From Prochlorococcus marinus XMU1408 (GTDB lineage Bacteria > Cyanobacteriota > Cyanobacteriia > PCC-6307 > Cyanobiaceae), in contig NZ_QJUE01000002.1 of NCBI RefSeq assembly GCF_003208055.1, positions 248,001 to 312,000 of the forward strand: a DNA stretch of 64,000 bases, read 5' to 3'. A program made the translations under genes and the position numbers. Positions 39,372 to 48,315 of this stretch are shown here, piece after piece. The notes under the pieces are model-generated. The model had not been told where the DNA came from and searched no databases. It saw only the letters and a program-made list of their open reading frames with translations. Position 1 is the stretch's first letter. Each line of letters opens with the position of its first letter.

Positions 39372-40733
39372 TTGAAAAGGTCTTTTGATTTAATTGTCAT
39401 TGGTGCAGGATCCGGTGGATTAGCTGCTGCAAAGAAAGCAGCCAGTTATGGAGCATCTGTAGCGATTGTCGAAGGTGATCTTGTAGGAGGAACGTGTGTA
39501 ATTAGAGGTTGTGTTCCTAAAAAATTATTAGTTTGTGGCTCTTCTCTCTTAGAGAGTTTTTTGTCTGCACCATCTTATGGTTTTGATGTTGATAATTTAA
39601 AGATCAAGTCAGAGACTTTATTAGCCAATGTTCGAAAGGAAGTACATAGGCTTAATGAATTACACGAGAATTTTCTAAATAAGGCTAATGTTGAGCTTTT
39701 TAAAGGTTGGGGTGAGTTTAAAAATTCAAATTGTATCGCAATTAAAAATCGAATAAATGGAGAGACTTTAAATGAACTTTATGGAGAAAAAATTTTGATT
39801 GCAGTGGGAGGCAGACCTAAAAGACCAAGTATCGAGGGGGCATCTTTAGGTTGGACAAGTGATGATATGTTTCTTCTTAAAAGCTTTCCGAAAAAAATTA
39901 CAATAGTTGGTGCAGGCTATATTGCTTGCGAATTTGCATGCATTTTGCACGGTTTAGGTGTTGAGGTTACTCAATTAGTTCGAGGTGATCGGATTCTAAG
40001 AGGATTTGACCTCGAACTTTCTTCAGCATTAACCGATGCAATGAAAAATAAAGGAGTTAGCATAAACTTTGGTGAAAAAATTTCTTCATTAAAAGGAACT
40101 CCTGGATCTTTAATGGTAAAAACAAATAAAGGTAAAGAGTTCGACTCGAATGGATTGCTTTTTGCTACAGGTAGAGAGCCATTTTTAGAGGGTTTGAAGT
40201 TAGAACAAGCGGGTATAGAAATTTTTGAAAATAAAATTAAAGTTGATAGTGAAAGTAAAACAAATATTGCTAATATCTTCGCCATTGGAGATGTAACTGA
40301 CAGGATCAACCTTACACCTGTCGCAATTGATGAGGGTAGAAAGTTTGCTGATAGAAATTATGGTGAATCAGATCATAAAGTTAACTATGATTTTGTTCCT
40401 TATGCTGTATTTAGTCAGCCTGAAATAGCTTCTGTAGGCATGACTGAAGAGAATGCTATCCAGTCGATGGGGAAAGATAATATTAAAGTATATAGATCAA
40501 TATTCAGACCCTTATCTAAATCATTGCCAAAGACTGGCTCTAAATGTATTTTAAAGCTAATAATTGATAAAAAAAATAATAAAGTTTTGGGATGTCATAT
40601 GATTGGAGATAATGCATCTGAGATTATTCAGATGGCATCAATCTCACTAATGCTAGGAGCTAAAAAATCTGATTTTGATAATACAATGGCATTGCATCCT
40701 ACAATTGCTGAGGAATTCGTGACAATGAGATGA
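39372..40733 (+). CDS. gor: Glutathione reductase
   Basis: FAD-dependent NADPH:glutathione-disulfide oxidoreductase, 453 residues, homodimer. FAD motif IGAGSGGLAAAKKAA near 10, redox-active disulfide in GGTCVIRGCVPKK near 40-52, NADPH site TIVGAGYIACEFA near 176-190, second FAD motif IFAIGDV and the active-site His-Glu pair in ALHPTIAEEF near the C-terminus. Start is TTG 39372 (MKRSFDLIVIG); no ATG is available in frame. Convergent with the CaCA gene (14 bp between stops). Confidence 0.96.
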   Translation: MKRSFDLIVIGAGSGGLAAAKKAASYGASVAIVEGDLVGGTCVIRGCVPKKLLVCGSSLLESFLSAPSYGFDVDNLKIKSETLLANVRKEVHRLNELHENFLNKANVELFKGWGEFKNSNCIAIKNRINGETLNELYGEKILIAVGGRPKRPSIEGASLGWTSDDMFLLKSFPKKITIVGAGYIACEFACILHGLGVEVTQLVRGDRILRGFDLELSSALTDAMKNKGVSINFGEKISSLKGTPGSLMVKTNKGKEFDSNGLLFATGREPFLEGLKLEQAGIEIFENKIKVDSESKTNIANIFAIGDVTDRINLTPVAIDEGRKFADRNYGESDHKVNYDFVPYAVFSQPEIASVGMTEENAIQSMGKDNIKVYRSIFRPLSKSLPKTGSKCILKLIIDKKNNKVLGCHMIGDNASEIIQMASISLMLGAKKSDFDNTMALHPTIAEEFVTMR

Positions 40734-40747
40734 TTTATATACATGTA

Positions 40748-41842
40748 TTAGTTATTTGAACTTTTTCTTAGCCTTAACCAGTAAGTAATTGTCTTATATA
40801 TAATTATTATTATTGATAATGATATGGCTATAAAAACTAATTCTTTGAATACTGAATGTAAAGTTGGTAGAGTAAGAGGTATTATTTTGTCTGCAATGTA
40901 AAGCATATATAATCCTAATAAAATTCCACCTTCTCCTCTACTTATTATTCCTTTTGTCCAAAAAATTGGCATACACGCAAGTGTAGTAATAACCATGATA
41001 GGAATATCCTTAGTTATTAGTAAATTCTCAACCACTAAACCACTGCCTCCAGATAATACAGAACAGCTACCTAAAACTAGTAATTGATTTAATAAACAAC
41101 TTCCAATTACGTTGCCTATTGCTAGATCAGTTTGACCACGAATAGCAGCCACTAGTGACGTGATTAACTCAGGTAAAGAGGTGCCCAACGAAACTATCGT
41201 TAACCCAATTATAGCTTCGCTTACCCCTAATAATCCTGCAATTGTAGATGCGCCTTCTATTAACAGCCGTGATCCAAGAGTTAGCAAAAAAATACCACCT
41301 AATAATTTAATGCCTGCATTTAATAAACTTGTTGAGTCTTTTTCTATATTGATTTCTGGCTCTGCTTCTTGGGTTTTTTGAGGTTCCTCTCTTGCTGTGC
41401 GAATTTCCCAAGTGGTATTTATTATTAGCGCCACTAGCAAAGCTATTCCAAATTGCCAAGTTATCAGCTCTGAAGCGGCCATCCCCCAAACGGCAGTTGA
41501 GACTGCTAAAAGAAGAGGAATGTCTCTCCTTACAAGACGACTTTCAACTCTTAAAGGTCGTAAAAGTGCACTACCTCCGAGAACTACCATCACATTGAAA
41601 ATATTGCTGCCAACAATGTTGCTCAAAGCTAGACTATCTGATCCAGTGAGAGAGGAGTTGACACTCACAAATAGTTCAGGTGCACTTGTTCCGAGAGATA
41701 CTATTGTTAAACCAATAACTAGTTGAGGGATCCCAAGGATTAAGGCTAAAGCTACAGATCCTTGAATAAAGAACTCACCACCGCTAAAAAGTAAAAGTAT
41801 CCCAGTAATAAGCTCTAAAAATGACAATAATATTGATGGCAT
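40748..41842 (-). CDS. CaCA-family Ca2+/Na+ (or H+) antiporter, YrbG-like
   Basis: Membrane protein with about ten hydrophobic segments and two inverted alpha-repeats, each with the exchanger signature: LGTSAPELFVSVNSSLTG near residues 52-69 and LGTSLPELITSLVAAIRG near 220-237, with GSNIFN and GSCLLN after them. Length of 364 residues fits YrbG/CaxA-like exchangers that expel Ca2+ or Na+. Ion choice cannot be read from sequence. It has its own promoter region opposite pyrC (148-bp spacer). Confidence 0.93.
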   Translation of the reverse strand: MPSILLSFLELITGILLLFSGGEFFIQGSVALALILGIPQLVIGLTIVSLGTSAPELFVSVNSSLTGSDSLALSNIVGSNIFNVMVVLGGSALLRPLRVESRLVRRDIPLLLAVSTAVWGMAASELITWQFGIALLVALIINTTWEIRTAREEPQKTQEAEPEINIEKDSTSLLNAGIKLLGGIFLLTLGSRLLIEGASTIAGLLGVSEAIIGLTIVSLGTSLPELITSLVAAIRGQTDLAIGNVIGSCLLNQLLVLGSCSVLSGGSGLVVENLLITKDIPIMVITTLACMPIFWTKGIISRGEGGILLGLYMLYIADKIIPLTLPTLHSVFKELVFIAISLSIIIIIYKTITYWLRLRKSSNN

Positions 41843-41990
41843 AATTGAGTAATTTATTTAGAAACTAAATTAGTGAATTAATTTAAATTATTTCCATTTG
41901 GTATTATCTTAATATCTTAGCCCTTTATTGATACTTGAAGACTTATAGATCAAGGTTGAATAAGATATACATTGAAAAAGCTTTAATCCT

Positions 41991-43055
41991 GTGATTGCCT
42001 CTGTTAACAAAATCTCATTATTAAAGCCGGACGATTGGCATCTGCATTTGAGAGATGGAAAGATTCTTAAAGGTGTTTTAAGTCATACAGCAGATGTGTT
42101 TTGCCGTGCAATCATTATGCCTAATCTTGATCCGCCCATAACTACTTTAAGTCAAGCACAGGAGTATAAAAAAAGAATTATCCAGTCTATCCCTGATGGA
42201 GTTTCTTTTACCCCGTTAATGACAGCATATCTTACAGATGATATTTCTGCGGAGGTCTTAGAGAGAGGCTTTAGAGATGGTGTCTTCCATGGAGCAAAGC
42301 TCTATCCAGCTAATGTGACAACTAATTCCTCTTATGGGGTTACAGATATCAGTAAAATCGACAATTTATTTGAGACGATGGAAAGAATTGGTATGCCATT
42401 ATTGATTCATGGGGAAGTGACCGATTTCAATGTTGATGTATTTGATAGAGAAGCTGTTTTTATTGAGCGTCACCTTGAACCATTATTACGAAGATTTTCA
42501 TCACTTAAAGTGATTTTAGAACACATCACGACAATTGATGCAATTGACTTTGTAGAAAATAGTGAGTTTGATATTGCCGCTACAATTACACCTCATCATT
42601 TACATATCAATCGGAACGCAATGTTCAATGGTGGGTTAAGGAGTGATTTTTATTGCTTACCAACAGCTAAACGAGAAATCCATCGTATTGCCTTAAGACA
42701 AGCGGCTACCAGCGGTAAACCTTGCTTTTTCCTTGGAACTGATTCAGCACCTCATACTCGTAGATTTAAGGAAAGCTCATGTGGATGTGCAGGAATTTTT
42801 AATGCCCCTTTCGCTTTGGAAAGCTATTTAAAAGTTTTTGAAGAAGAAAATGCTCTAGATAGGTTTGAAGCTTTTTCAAGTATTAATGGAGCAATTTTTT
42901 ATGGATTACCTTTAAACATAGAGAGAATAACTTTAGTTAAAAAAGATATTTCTGTACCTCAAATGATTGACGTTGGACTAGATGGTGATCCCAATGATTT
43001 TGTAAAACCATTTCATGCAGGAGAAACTCTTAGCTGGGTAATAAGCGATGTTTAG
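41991..43055 (+). CDS. pyrC: Dihydroorotase (class II)
   Basis: Cyclises N-carbamoyl-aspartate to dihydroorotate in pyrimidine synthesis. Binuclear zinc enzyme of 354 residues: DDWHLHLRDG holds the HxH pair near residue 16, the carbamylated Lys in GAKLYPANVTTN, LLIHGEV and ILEHITT the other His ligands, and FFLGTDSAPHTR the catalytic Asp. Start is GTG 41991. A 148-bp spacer before it, shared with the CaCA gene in the other direction, holds no gene. Confidence 0.96.
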   Translation: MIASVNKISLLKPDDWHLHLRDGKILKGVLSHTADVFCRAIIMPNLDPPITTLSQAQEYKKRIIQSIPDGVSFTPLMTAYLTDDISAEVLERGFRDGVFHGAKLYPANVTTNSSYGVTDISKIDNLFETMERIGMPLLIHGEVTDFNVDVFDREAVFIERHLEPLLRRFSSLKVILEHITTIDAIDFVENSEFDIAATITPHHLHINRNAMFNGGLRSDFYCLPTAKREIHRIALRQAATSGKPCFFLGTDSAPHTRRFKESSCGCAGIFNAPFALESYLKVFEEENALDRFEAFSSINGAIFYGLPLNIERITLVKKDISVPQMIDVGLDGDPNDFVKPFHAGETLSWVISDV

Positions 43056-43196
43056 TGAGATTGGTGAATGACTCTTTCAATAATTATTTAACTCTAGATA
43101 TTCTTAAGAGTACTGATTTAAGCACATACGTTTACGCTAATATATAAATGGCTTAGAGTTGAATCTCTAGCATTGTGACAACCCTTGCTATCACTG

Positions 43197-43283
43197 GGGA
43201 GTGTGGCGGAATTGGTAGACGCACCAGACTTAAAATCTGTTGGCCGCTTTTTGGCCGTGGGGGTTCAAGTCCCCCCACTCCCA
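43197..43283 (+). tRNA. trnL: tRNA-Leu (anticodon UAA), intron-free
   Basis: Complete class II tRNA: acceptor stem GGGAGTG with CACTCCC, D-arm with GGTAGACGC, anticodon loop CTTAAAA (anticodon TAA), long variable arm GGCCG-CTTTTT-like hairpin, T-arm GGGGG TTCAAGT CCCCC and discriminator A at 43283. CCA is not encoded. Many cyanobacteria carry a group I intron in this anticodon loop; here there is none, as in other marine picocyanobacteria. The discriminator base is also the A of the ndhL ATG. Confidence 0.95.
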
Positions 43284-43555
43284 TGATATTTTCTATTTCG
43301 ATTGTGTCTTTAATCCCTTTTGGATTAATAGGAGCTGTTAATCCGATAATTACATTATCTGCTTATGTGGTATTGGGGGGGATGTATTTATTGGTAGTTC
43401 CTTTATTTCTTTTTTATTGGATGAATAATCGTTGGAATATTATGGGAAAGTTAGAACGCCTTTTTATATATGGACTAGTGTTTCTTTTCTTTCCTGGAAT
43501 GGTTTTGTTTGCACCGTTTCTTAATTTAAGAATGAATGGAAAAGAGGAGTCTTGA
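43283..43555 (+). CDS. ndhL: NAD(P)H-quinone oxidoreductase subunit L
   Basis: Small membrane subunit of the NDH-1 complex in the thylakoid (respiration, cyclic electron flow, CO2 uptake). Two hydrophobic helices, about residues 20-47 and 58-80, with the family core [17 protein letters not shown] and [14 protein letters not shown] longer frame begins inside the tRNA gene at 43175, but its first residues are simply translated tRNA sequence. ATG 43283 shares its A with the tRNA 3' end and gives 90 residues, about ten more than usual, so a downstream start (GTG 43304) is possible. Followed after 3 bp by DUF3007. Confidence 0.93.
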   Translation: MIFSISIVSLIPFGLIGAVNPIITLSAYVVLGGMYLLVVPLFLFYWMNNRWNIMGKLERLFIYGLVFLFFPGMVLFAPFLNLRMNGKEES

Positions 43556-43558
43556 ACT

Positions 43559-43891
43559 TTGACAAGAGCACAGGTTTTCCAAATAGGTTTGATAGTTTTT
43601 GTTTTAGGCGGCTTGGGATATGAAGTGTTTCAGTTATTTGGATTTGAATCAATATCAGCTGGTATTGCAGCACAGTCGATATTAATCTTAATTATTTTTG
43701 TATGGACTGCTTCTTACCTTTTCAGGGTTTTTTCTGGGAATATGACTTTTATGGAGCAACGTAAAAGATACAGAGAGGCTTATGAAAAATTGACTGATGA
43801 AAAAATTAGAGAGAAGTTTGAGGCTATGACAGATGAAGAAAAAATTGAATTACTAAAAACCGTAGAGGAAGAAAGTATTGATCAAACTTAA
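43559..43891 (+). CDS. DUF3007 membrane protein
   Basis: Protein of 110 residues conserved next to ndhL and trpA in cyanobacteria and related to a plant chloroplast protein; function not established. Two transmembrane helices at about residues 6-26 and 36-57, then a soluble, charged helical tail (YREAYEKLTDEKIREKFEAMTDEEKIELL). Start is TTG 43559, 3 bp after the ndhL stop; the motif MTRAQVFQIGLIVF fits homologues, supporting it. Likely in one transcript with ndhL and perhaps trpA. Confidence 0.9.
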   Translation: MTRAQVFQIGLIVFVLGGLGYEVFQLFGFESISAGIAAQSILILIIFVWTASYLFRVFSGNMTFMEQRKRYREAYEKLTDEKIREKFEAMTDEEKIELLKTVEEESIDQT

Positions 43892-43974
43892 GTTTTAATT
43901 ACTAAATCTCAATAATTTTTTACTCTTAGGGATACAAAAATGATAAAAAAGATAGATACCCAAGGCTTAGAACA

Positions 43975-44775
43975 TTGAAAAGTACAAATATTAGTAGGTC
44001 TTTTTCCAAAATAAAAAAGGAGAAAAGAATTGCATTAATGCCTTTCCTTATGGCAGGTGACCCTGATTTGGAAACTACAGCAAAGATTTTGTTAGAACTT
44101 CAGGCAAATGGTGCTGACATGATTGAGCTAGGTATCCCATACAGTGATCCTTTAGCAGATGGACCAATTATTCAATTAGCAGCTTCTCGAGCTCTCTCTG
44201 CAGGAACTTCTCCTGACAGGGTTTTTAAAATGTTATCTGAATTGAAAGATCAATTGACAATACCAATAATTTTATTTACTTACTCAAATCCACTTATTAA
44301 TAAAGGTCTGGAAGAATTTTGCTTACAAGCTTCGAAAGTAGGTGTTTCAGGACTTGTTGTACCAGATCTTCCATTAGAGGAAGCAGAAAAACTTTCTGAT
44401 ATAGCAGAATCTAAGGAAATTGATTTGGTTTTACTTGTTGCTCCTACAACCCCCAGGGATCGTATGAAAAAAATCGCAGAGACTTCTAATGGATTTACTT
44501 ATCTTGTAAGTGTTACTGGGGTAACTGGAGAAAGATCATCATTAAAGGATAATGTAGGATCGCTTGTGCAACAACTAAAAGATTCTTCATCTAGTCCAAT
44601 TGCTGTGGGCTTTGGGATTTCGGAGGTAAAGCATATTGAACAAGTTAGAGATTGGGGCGCTGATGGTGCAATTGTAGGTAGTGCTTTAGTTAAAAGAATT
44701 GCTAATGCTTCGATCGAAATGAAAGTCGAAGAAGCTGGTTCTTTTTGTAAAGAACTAAGAGCCGCAACTAATTAA
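43975..44775 (+). CDS. trpA: Tryptophan synthase alpha chain
   Basis: Cleaves indole-3-glycerol phosphate to indole, which tunnels to TrpB. TIM barrel of 266 residues with [12 protein letters not shown], the catalytic Glu in [16 protein letters not shown] and the Asp in the same segment, [14 protein letters not shown] and [12 protein letters not shown]. Start is TTG 43975 ([10 protein letters not shown]), the only suitable codon. It follows DUF3007 after 83 bp. No trpB in this window. Confidence 0.96.
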   Translation: MKSTNISRSFSKIKKEKRIALMPFLMAGDPDLETTAKILLELQANGADMIELGIPYSDPLADGPIIQLAASRALSAGTSPDRVFKMLSELKDQLTIPIILFTYSNPLINKGLEEFCLQASKVGVSGLVVPDLPLEEAEKLSDIAESKEIDLVLLVAPTTPRDRMKKIAETSNGFTYLVSVTGVTGERSSLKDNVGSLVQQLKDSSSSPIAVGFGISEVKHIEQVRDWGADGAIVGSALVKRIANASIEMKVEEAGSFCKELRAATN

Positions 44776-44867
44776 TATTTTTTTAAATAGCAACAGATCA
44801 AGCTGAATATTGAATTCTTTTCTATGTTTTATCTTGAGAAATATTGTCTTTATTTAACTTGAAAACC

Positions 44868-45137
44868 ATGGATCAATTTGTCCTTTGGGGGGCTTACTGT
44901 GAAGATGCTCTACTAAAAAGAACACCTTTTAGGGAAGAGCATCTTCTAAGGCTCTCATTACTTAAGGAAAAAGGTATATTAATAACTTTAGGACCGACAA
45001 AATGTAATAGATATGTTTTTGGAATATTTAAATCTGAGGATATTGAATATATAAGAAGTCTTATCAAAGAAGACGTTTACTGGAGAGAAGGAATATGGAC
45101 TGATTTCGAGATTTACTCCTGGACCCAAGCTTTTTGA
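44868..45137 (+). CDS. YCII-domain protein
   Basis: Ferredoxin-like-fold protein of 89 residues from ATG 44868 (MDQFVLWGAYCEDALLKRTP). The frame is open further upstream to 44844, but the ATG start fits the YciI family, which begins with a strand then a charged helix. The family has a His-Asp pair near REEHLL; the role is unknown although some members are hydrolases or dehydrochlorinases. Its last 25 bp overlap the end of the cytochrome c gene on the other strand. Confidence 0.88.
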   Translation: MDQFVLWGAYCEDALLKRTPFREEHLLRLSLLKEKGILITLGPTKCNRYVFGIFKSEDIEYIRSLIKEDVYWREGIWTDFEIYSWTQAF

Positions 45138-45463
45138 GCTTGCTCCAATATCCAATTAGCTACAATTTGATCGCCATTTTCTTCTAGCTCATCTTCATAG
45201 CCACTCATTATTCCTATACCTTGTCTTGCTATCTTCGCTATAGCTTCTGGATTGTCAATTCCATTACGCTTTAATGATGAAATCTTCAAATTCTTTGATC
45301 TTCTGATTATGTTCCCACCATTAATGTGACATCCAGAACAGTTGTGTTTAAAAAGAGCTTCCCCTGAATCTGCTTCAAAAGCATTGAGCTCATTCGGTAA
45401 ACTTAAATAAAAAAATGTACAACAAAAACTGATTAGAAAAAAAGCTTTCAGTTTTTTTTTCAT
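45113..45463 (-). CDS. Cytochrome c6-like lumenal electron carrier
   Basis: Small c-type cytochrome of 116 residues with a signal peptide of about 28 residues (cleaved after LNA, before FEADSG). Heme motif CSGCH at about residues 42-46 (mature N-terminal region), and the axial Met in GIGIMSGYEDEL. The tail GDQIVANWILEQAQKAW is typical. It could serve as cytochrome c6 (PetJ, PSI donor) or a related c6B/c6C form; plastocyanin is also encoded here, so the choice depends on comparison. Tail-to-tail overlap of 25 bp with the YCII gene. Confidence 0.88.
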   Translation of the reverse strand: MKKKLKAFFLISFCCTFFYLSLPNELNAFEADSGEALFKHNCSGCHINGGNIIRRSKNLKISSLKRNGIDNPEAIAKIARQGIGIMSGYEDELEENGDQIVANWILEQAQKAWVQE

Positions 45464-45475
45464 AGTCTTGAAAAT

Positions 45476-45829
45476 TTATTTATCGAAATTAATTTTTGAA
45501 AGATCTTCACAAATTTCATCAAGAAGGTCAAGTTGACCAGAAGTATTTAATTCAATATTCTTTTTCTTATCTTTTGATATATCTTTCTCATCTTTTTTCC
45601 ATAAATTTTCTATTTCACAAAGACGATTTGCAATTTTTGGGATTCCACCAGAAAAAAAATCTTTTTTTAAAAAGTCAATTAATATTGGAAATCTTGTTGA
45701 GGGAAGATTGAGACTTTGGCAAAGTTCCGATTGTGTTCTTCCTGTTTGCCTTAACCAATCTTTAATAAGAAGAATTAGATCTTCTTCTATATCTTTAGAC
45801 CATTGATCATTAATCATATTGGGAACCAT
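45476..45829 (-). CDS. Conserved hypothetical protein, HTH-like
   Basis: Protein of 117 residues (113 from the inner ATG at 45817, MINDQWSKDIEEDL). The first 85 residues read as helices with a possible helix-turn-helix (RQTGRTQSELCQSLNLPSTRFPILIDFL), then a low-complexity KKDEKDISKDKKK stretch and a helix. No family name known to me. It overlaps the start of the DUF1232 gene's end by 16 bp and forms a probable unit with it and the sigma factor gene upstream. Confidence 0.7.
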   Translation of the reverse strand: MVPNMINDQWSKDIEEDLILLIKDWLRQTGRTQSELCQSLNLPSTRFPILIDFLKKDFFSGGIPKIANRLCEIENLWKKDEKDISKDKKKNIELNTSGQLDLLDEICEDLSKINFDK

Positions 45830-46179
45830 TTGTCTAATTTACATTTTGCTTTGAATTTTATCTCTGGAGTAATGTGATGCTGCCAAAGACTAATTACAGC
45901 TGTTAGTGCAACAAGATCGTCGCTAAAACCAGAAGCAGGAATAAAGTCTGGAATCAAATCAACAGGAACAATTAAATATGTTAATGCTCCCATTATGGAT
46001 ACTTTTACTTGAGGAGGGGTTGAATTATCCATGATGAGTTCAAATCCTTCTAGAGCAGGTTGAGCTATTGTTCTCCCCGCAGTTAATAAGATTTTTTTTA
46101 GTAGAGTTTCGTCTAAAACATAGCTTTCTAAGACTTCCGCTTCAAATACCTCTTTATTTGAGTTTCTTTGGCTTCCCAT
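45814..46179 (-). CDS. YkvA-like DUF1232 membrane protein
   Basis: Start taken at ATG 46179 (MGSQRNSNKE); the frame continues upstream into the sigma factor gene, which is overlap in another frame. 121 residues; the C-terminal half carries the DUF1232 core (SIMGALTYLIVPVDLIPDFIP, SGFSDDLVALTAVISLWQHH), a short hydrophobic hairpin seen in YkvA and RNF170-like proteins. Function unknown. It begins 2 bp after the sigma factor stop, so it is co-transcribed with it. Confidence 0.85.
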   Translation of the reverse strand: MGSQRNSNKEVFEAEVLESYVLDETLLKKILLTAGRTIAQPALEGFELIMDNSTPPQVKVSIMGALTYLIVPVDLIPDFIPASGFSDDLVALTAVISLWQHHITPEIKFKAKCKLDKWFPI

Positions 46180-46181
46180 AA

Positions 46182-47105
46182 TTAAATACTTGTTTCTAGT
46201 AGACCACTTTGGAGACCTGTCTTTCTTAGCTTCCTCAACGCTCGTTGAACTACTTGTCTGCAATATTCCCTACTGCAATTCATTTGTCTAGCTACTTCAG
46301 CTAAAGTTCTCCATTCATTAGACCCATCTAATCCAAATCGAAGGCTTAGTATCGTTCTCTCTTTGGGAGTGAGATTTGACTTGTCTAATAAAGACCATGC
46401 TGATGCACTTCTTTCTGCTAGTTCAGCTAATTCCATAGGTGGAACTTCTTCACTGGGAAGTATATCAACAAGTTCAGAAGGGTCCGCCTTTGATTTAACG
46501 GCACCTTGCAAGCTAACCGTGATACTTCTCAATTCGCATGCGAGTAATTCTTCTACTTCCTCTAAAGGCATTTTCATTCGCATGGCTATTTGGTTCGTTG
46601 AGGGATGAACCCCGAGTTCTTGCATTAGTCGAGATTTGGCTGCACGAAGTTTTGTTAGCTTTTCATTTATGTTTACAGGGATTCTTATTGTTCTACTTTG
46701 AGTGGAAAGAGCTCTATTTAATCCTTGTCTAATCCACCAGTAAGCATAGGTTGAAAATCTATGACCTCTTGTTGGGTCATATTTTTCAACAGCTCTAGTT
46801 AACCCTAAAGTACCTTCTTGAATTAAATCAAGTAATTCAAGTCCTTTACCTTGATATCGTTTGGCTAAGTTAACAACAAGCCTTAAATTTGCAGTGATCA
46901 TTTGATTTTTAGCTCTCTCACCTGCTTTAAGTGCTTTTTTTTCTAAGATTGAATATTCGCACTCCGGTCCACTTCCTCCCGCTTGCTGGCAACGTTGATT
47001 AAGTGCAACCATGGCTTGCACTTTCCTTCCCATTGTGAGCTCTTGCTCAGGTGTGAGCAATTCGTGTCTTCCTATTTCTCCAAGAAAGTCGCTTAAAGAA
47101 CTCAC
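46182..47105 (-). CDS. RNA polymerase sigma factor, group 2 sigma-70 type
   Basis: 307 residues with regions 1.2 (LSDFLGEIGRHELLTPEQE), 2 (LIQEGTLGLTRAVEKYDPTRGHRFSTYAYWWIRQ), 3 and 4 (LRFGLDGSNEWRTLAEVARQM then CSREYCRQVVQRALRKLRK), and no long N-terminal extension as in the housekeeping RpoD. It is a group 2 factor, a non-essential type used in cyanobacteria for stress or diel control. Which Sig (B to E type) it is I do not assign. Start is GTG 47105. A long gene-free region lies upstream, which may carry its control. Confidence 0.95.
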   Translation of the reverse strand: MSSLSDFLGEIGRHELLTPEQELTMGRKVQAMVALNQRCQQAGGSGPECEYSILEKKALKAGERAKNQMITANLRLVVNLAKRYQGKGLELLDLIQEGTLGLTRAVEKYDPTRGHRFSTYAYWWIRQGLNRALSTQSRTIRIPVNINEKLTKLRAAKSRLMQELGVHPSTNQIAMRMKMPLEEVEELLACELRSITVSLQGAVKSKADPSELVDILPSEEVPPMELAELAERSASAWSLLDKSNLTPKERTILSLRFGLDGSNEWRTLAEVARQMNCSREYCRQVVQRALRKLRKTGLQSGLLETSI

Positions 47106-47589
47106 GATTTGTAACCCTTGTATTAATAACCTAGAGAAAAAATGTTTACTTTCAATAGGCGTAATAAAGTGTTCGGAATTTATTATTTATCCTTTATGCC
47201 TTAACCTTTGGAAATTTAGCAACAAATACTTTTATATATTTTGTTTACTGAATTATGTGAAAGAAATTAAATGCATTGTTTTTTACTTCCAAAGCCCTAA
47301 ATGCCTTGCTATTAAAGAGTTTTACTAAATCATTTTTTGATCTATCAAAGTATTTAATGTTTTTTTGTCTCTAATCATTATTGTTATTCACTTATCTCTA
47401 ATTAAGAGTATCGACGTTTTATCAAATATTGAAGAAAATCAGTTGATTTTTTTTGTTCAAGACTTTTTAATATTCTGAGACTTTTTCTTCTGCAGAAATA
47501 AGCCTCAGAGAAAGTGGATGAAATAATCTTGACTAGTAATTTAAGTTTTTTTAATAAGCTTTACATAAGTAGTTTAAGTGTTGATTTAA
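47106..47589. other. 484-bp gene-free gap between sigma factor and hisIE
   Basis: No convincing coding frame. An imperfect hairpin lies at 47474-47509: TCTGAG (47474-47479) with CTCAGA (47504-47509), enclosing TTTCT/AGAAA (47484-47488 and 47494-47498), which contains the palindrome TTCTGCAGAA. A weak terminator-like AAAATC-AGTT-GATTTTTTTT lies near 47436-47453. This could hold a small RNA or the leader of the sigma gene. No known Yfr RNA was recognised. Confidence 0.3.
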
Positions 47590-48237
47590 TTATGATTGAT
47601 TTCTTCTAGGTCCACCTCTTCTTTTAACTAAAATCTTTTGGACTTCAGTCCATGAAACGTTTTGATGGGATAACGCAACCTGCAAATGGAAGACCAAATC
47701 TGCAGCCTCATTTGCGATTTCAACCGGTTCTTGATCTTTACAAGCCATTACAAACTCTGCGGTCTCTTCTCCTATCTTTTTTAGAATTTTATTATCACCT
47801 TCTTTAAGAAGACTATTTGTGTAGCTTCCTTCCTCAGGATTGATTTTACGATTTTCTATAACTCTAAATAATTCACTACATGCATCAGATGGAGGTTGAG
47901 GACAATCTTGGCTCGTTTCTAAATCTCTAAAGAAACAACTTCTTTTGCCTGTATGGCATGAGATTGAACCAACTTGCTCAATTGATAAAAGTAATGTATC
48001 TAAATCACAATCAGCCATAATCCCTTTCAGTATTTGAAAGTGACCACTTGTTTTACCTTTGTGCCAAAGTTCTTTTCTTGATCGACTCCAGTAATGAACT
48101 TGCCCTGATTCTAATGTTTTTGTAAGGGATTCTTTGTTCATCCAAGCCATCATTAAAATAGATCCATCAATCCAATCTTGTGCTATTGCAGGTATCAAGC
48201 CATTTTGATCAAATTGCAAATTATCAATTAAAGACAT
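47590..48237 (-). CDS. hisI: Bifunctional phosphoribosyl-AMP cyclohydrolase / phosphoribosyl-ATP pyrophosphatase
   Basis: Second and third steps of histidine synthesis in one chain of 215 residues, also named hisIE. N-terminal HisI domain (about 1-120) with zinc/Mg site [22 protein letters not shown] and [12 protein letters not shown]-terminal HisE domain (about 125-215) with the helical motif [14 protein letters not shown] and [13 protein letters not shown]. Complete and typical. hisG is 15 kb away. Confidence 0.97.
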   Translation of the reverse strand: MSLIDNLQFDQNGLIPAIAQDWIDGSILMMAWMNKESLTKTLESGQVHYWSRSRKELWHKGKTSGHFQILKGIMADCDLDTLLLSIEQVGSISCHTGKRSCFFRDLETSQDCPQPPSDACSELFRVIENRKINPEEGSYTNSLLKEGDNKILKKIGEETAEFVMACKDQEPVEIANEAADLVFHLQVALSHQNVSWTEVQKILVKRRGGPRRNQS

Positions 48238-48315
48238 TTTTAATTAAGCCAATCTGGCTTTGATAACTTTGTTTAATTAAATTTAGCTCTCTAATGGTTT
48301 TAAATTCATCTTTGT

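Noticed and set aside
43175-43282. N-terminal extension of the ndhL frame through the tRNA gene
   Set aside because: The residues are translated tRNA-Leu; NdhL proteins do not have them.
46180-46263. N-terminal extension of the DUF1232 frame
   Set aside because: It overlaps the sigma factor gene's C-terminal coding region; ATG 46179 gives a typical N-terminus.
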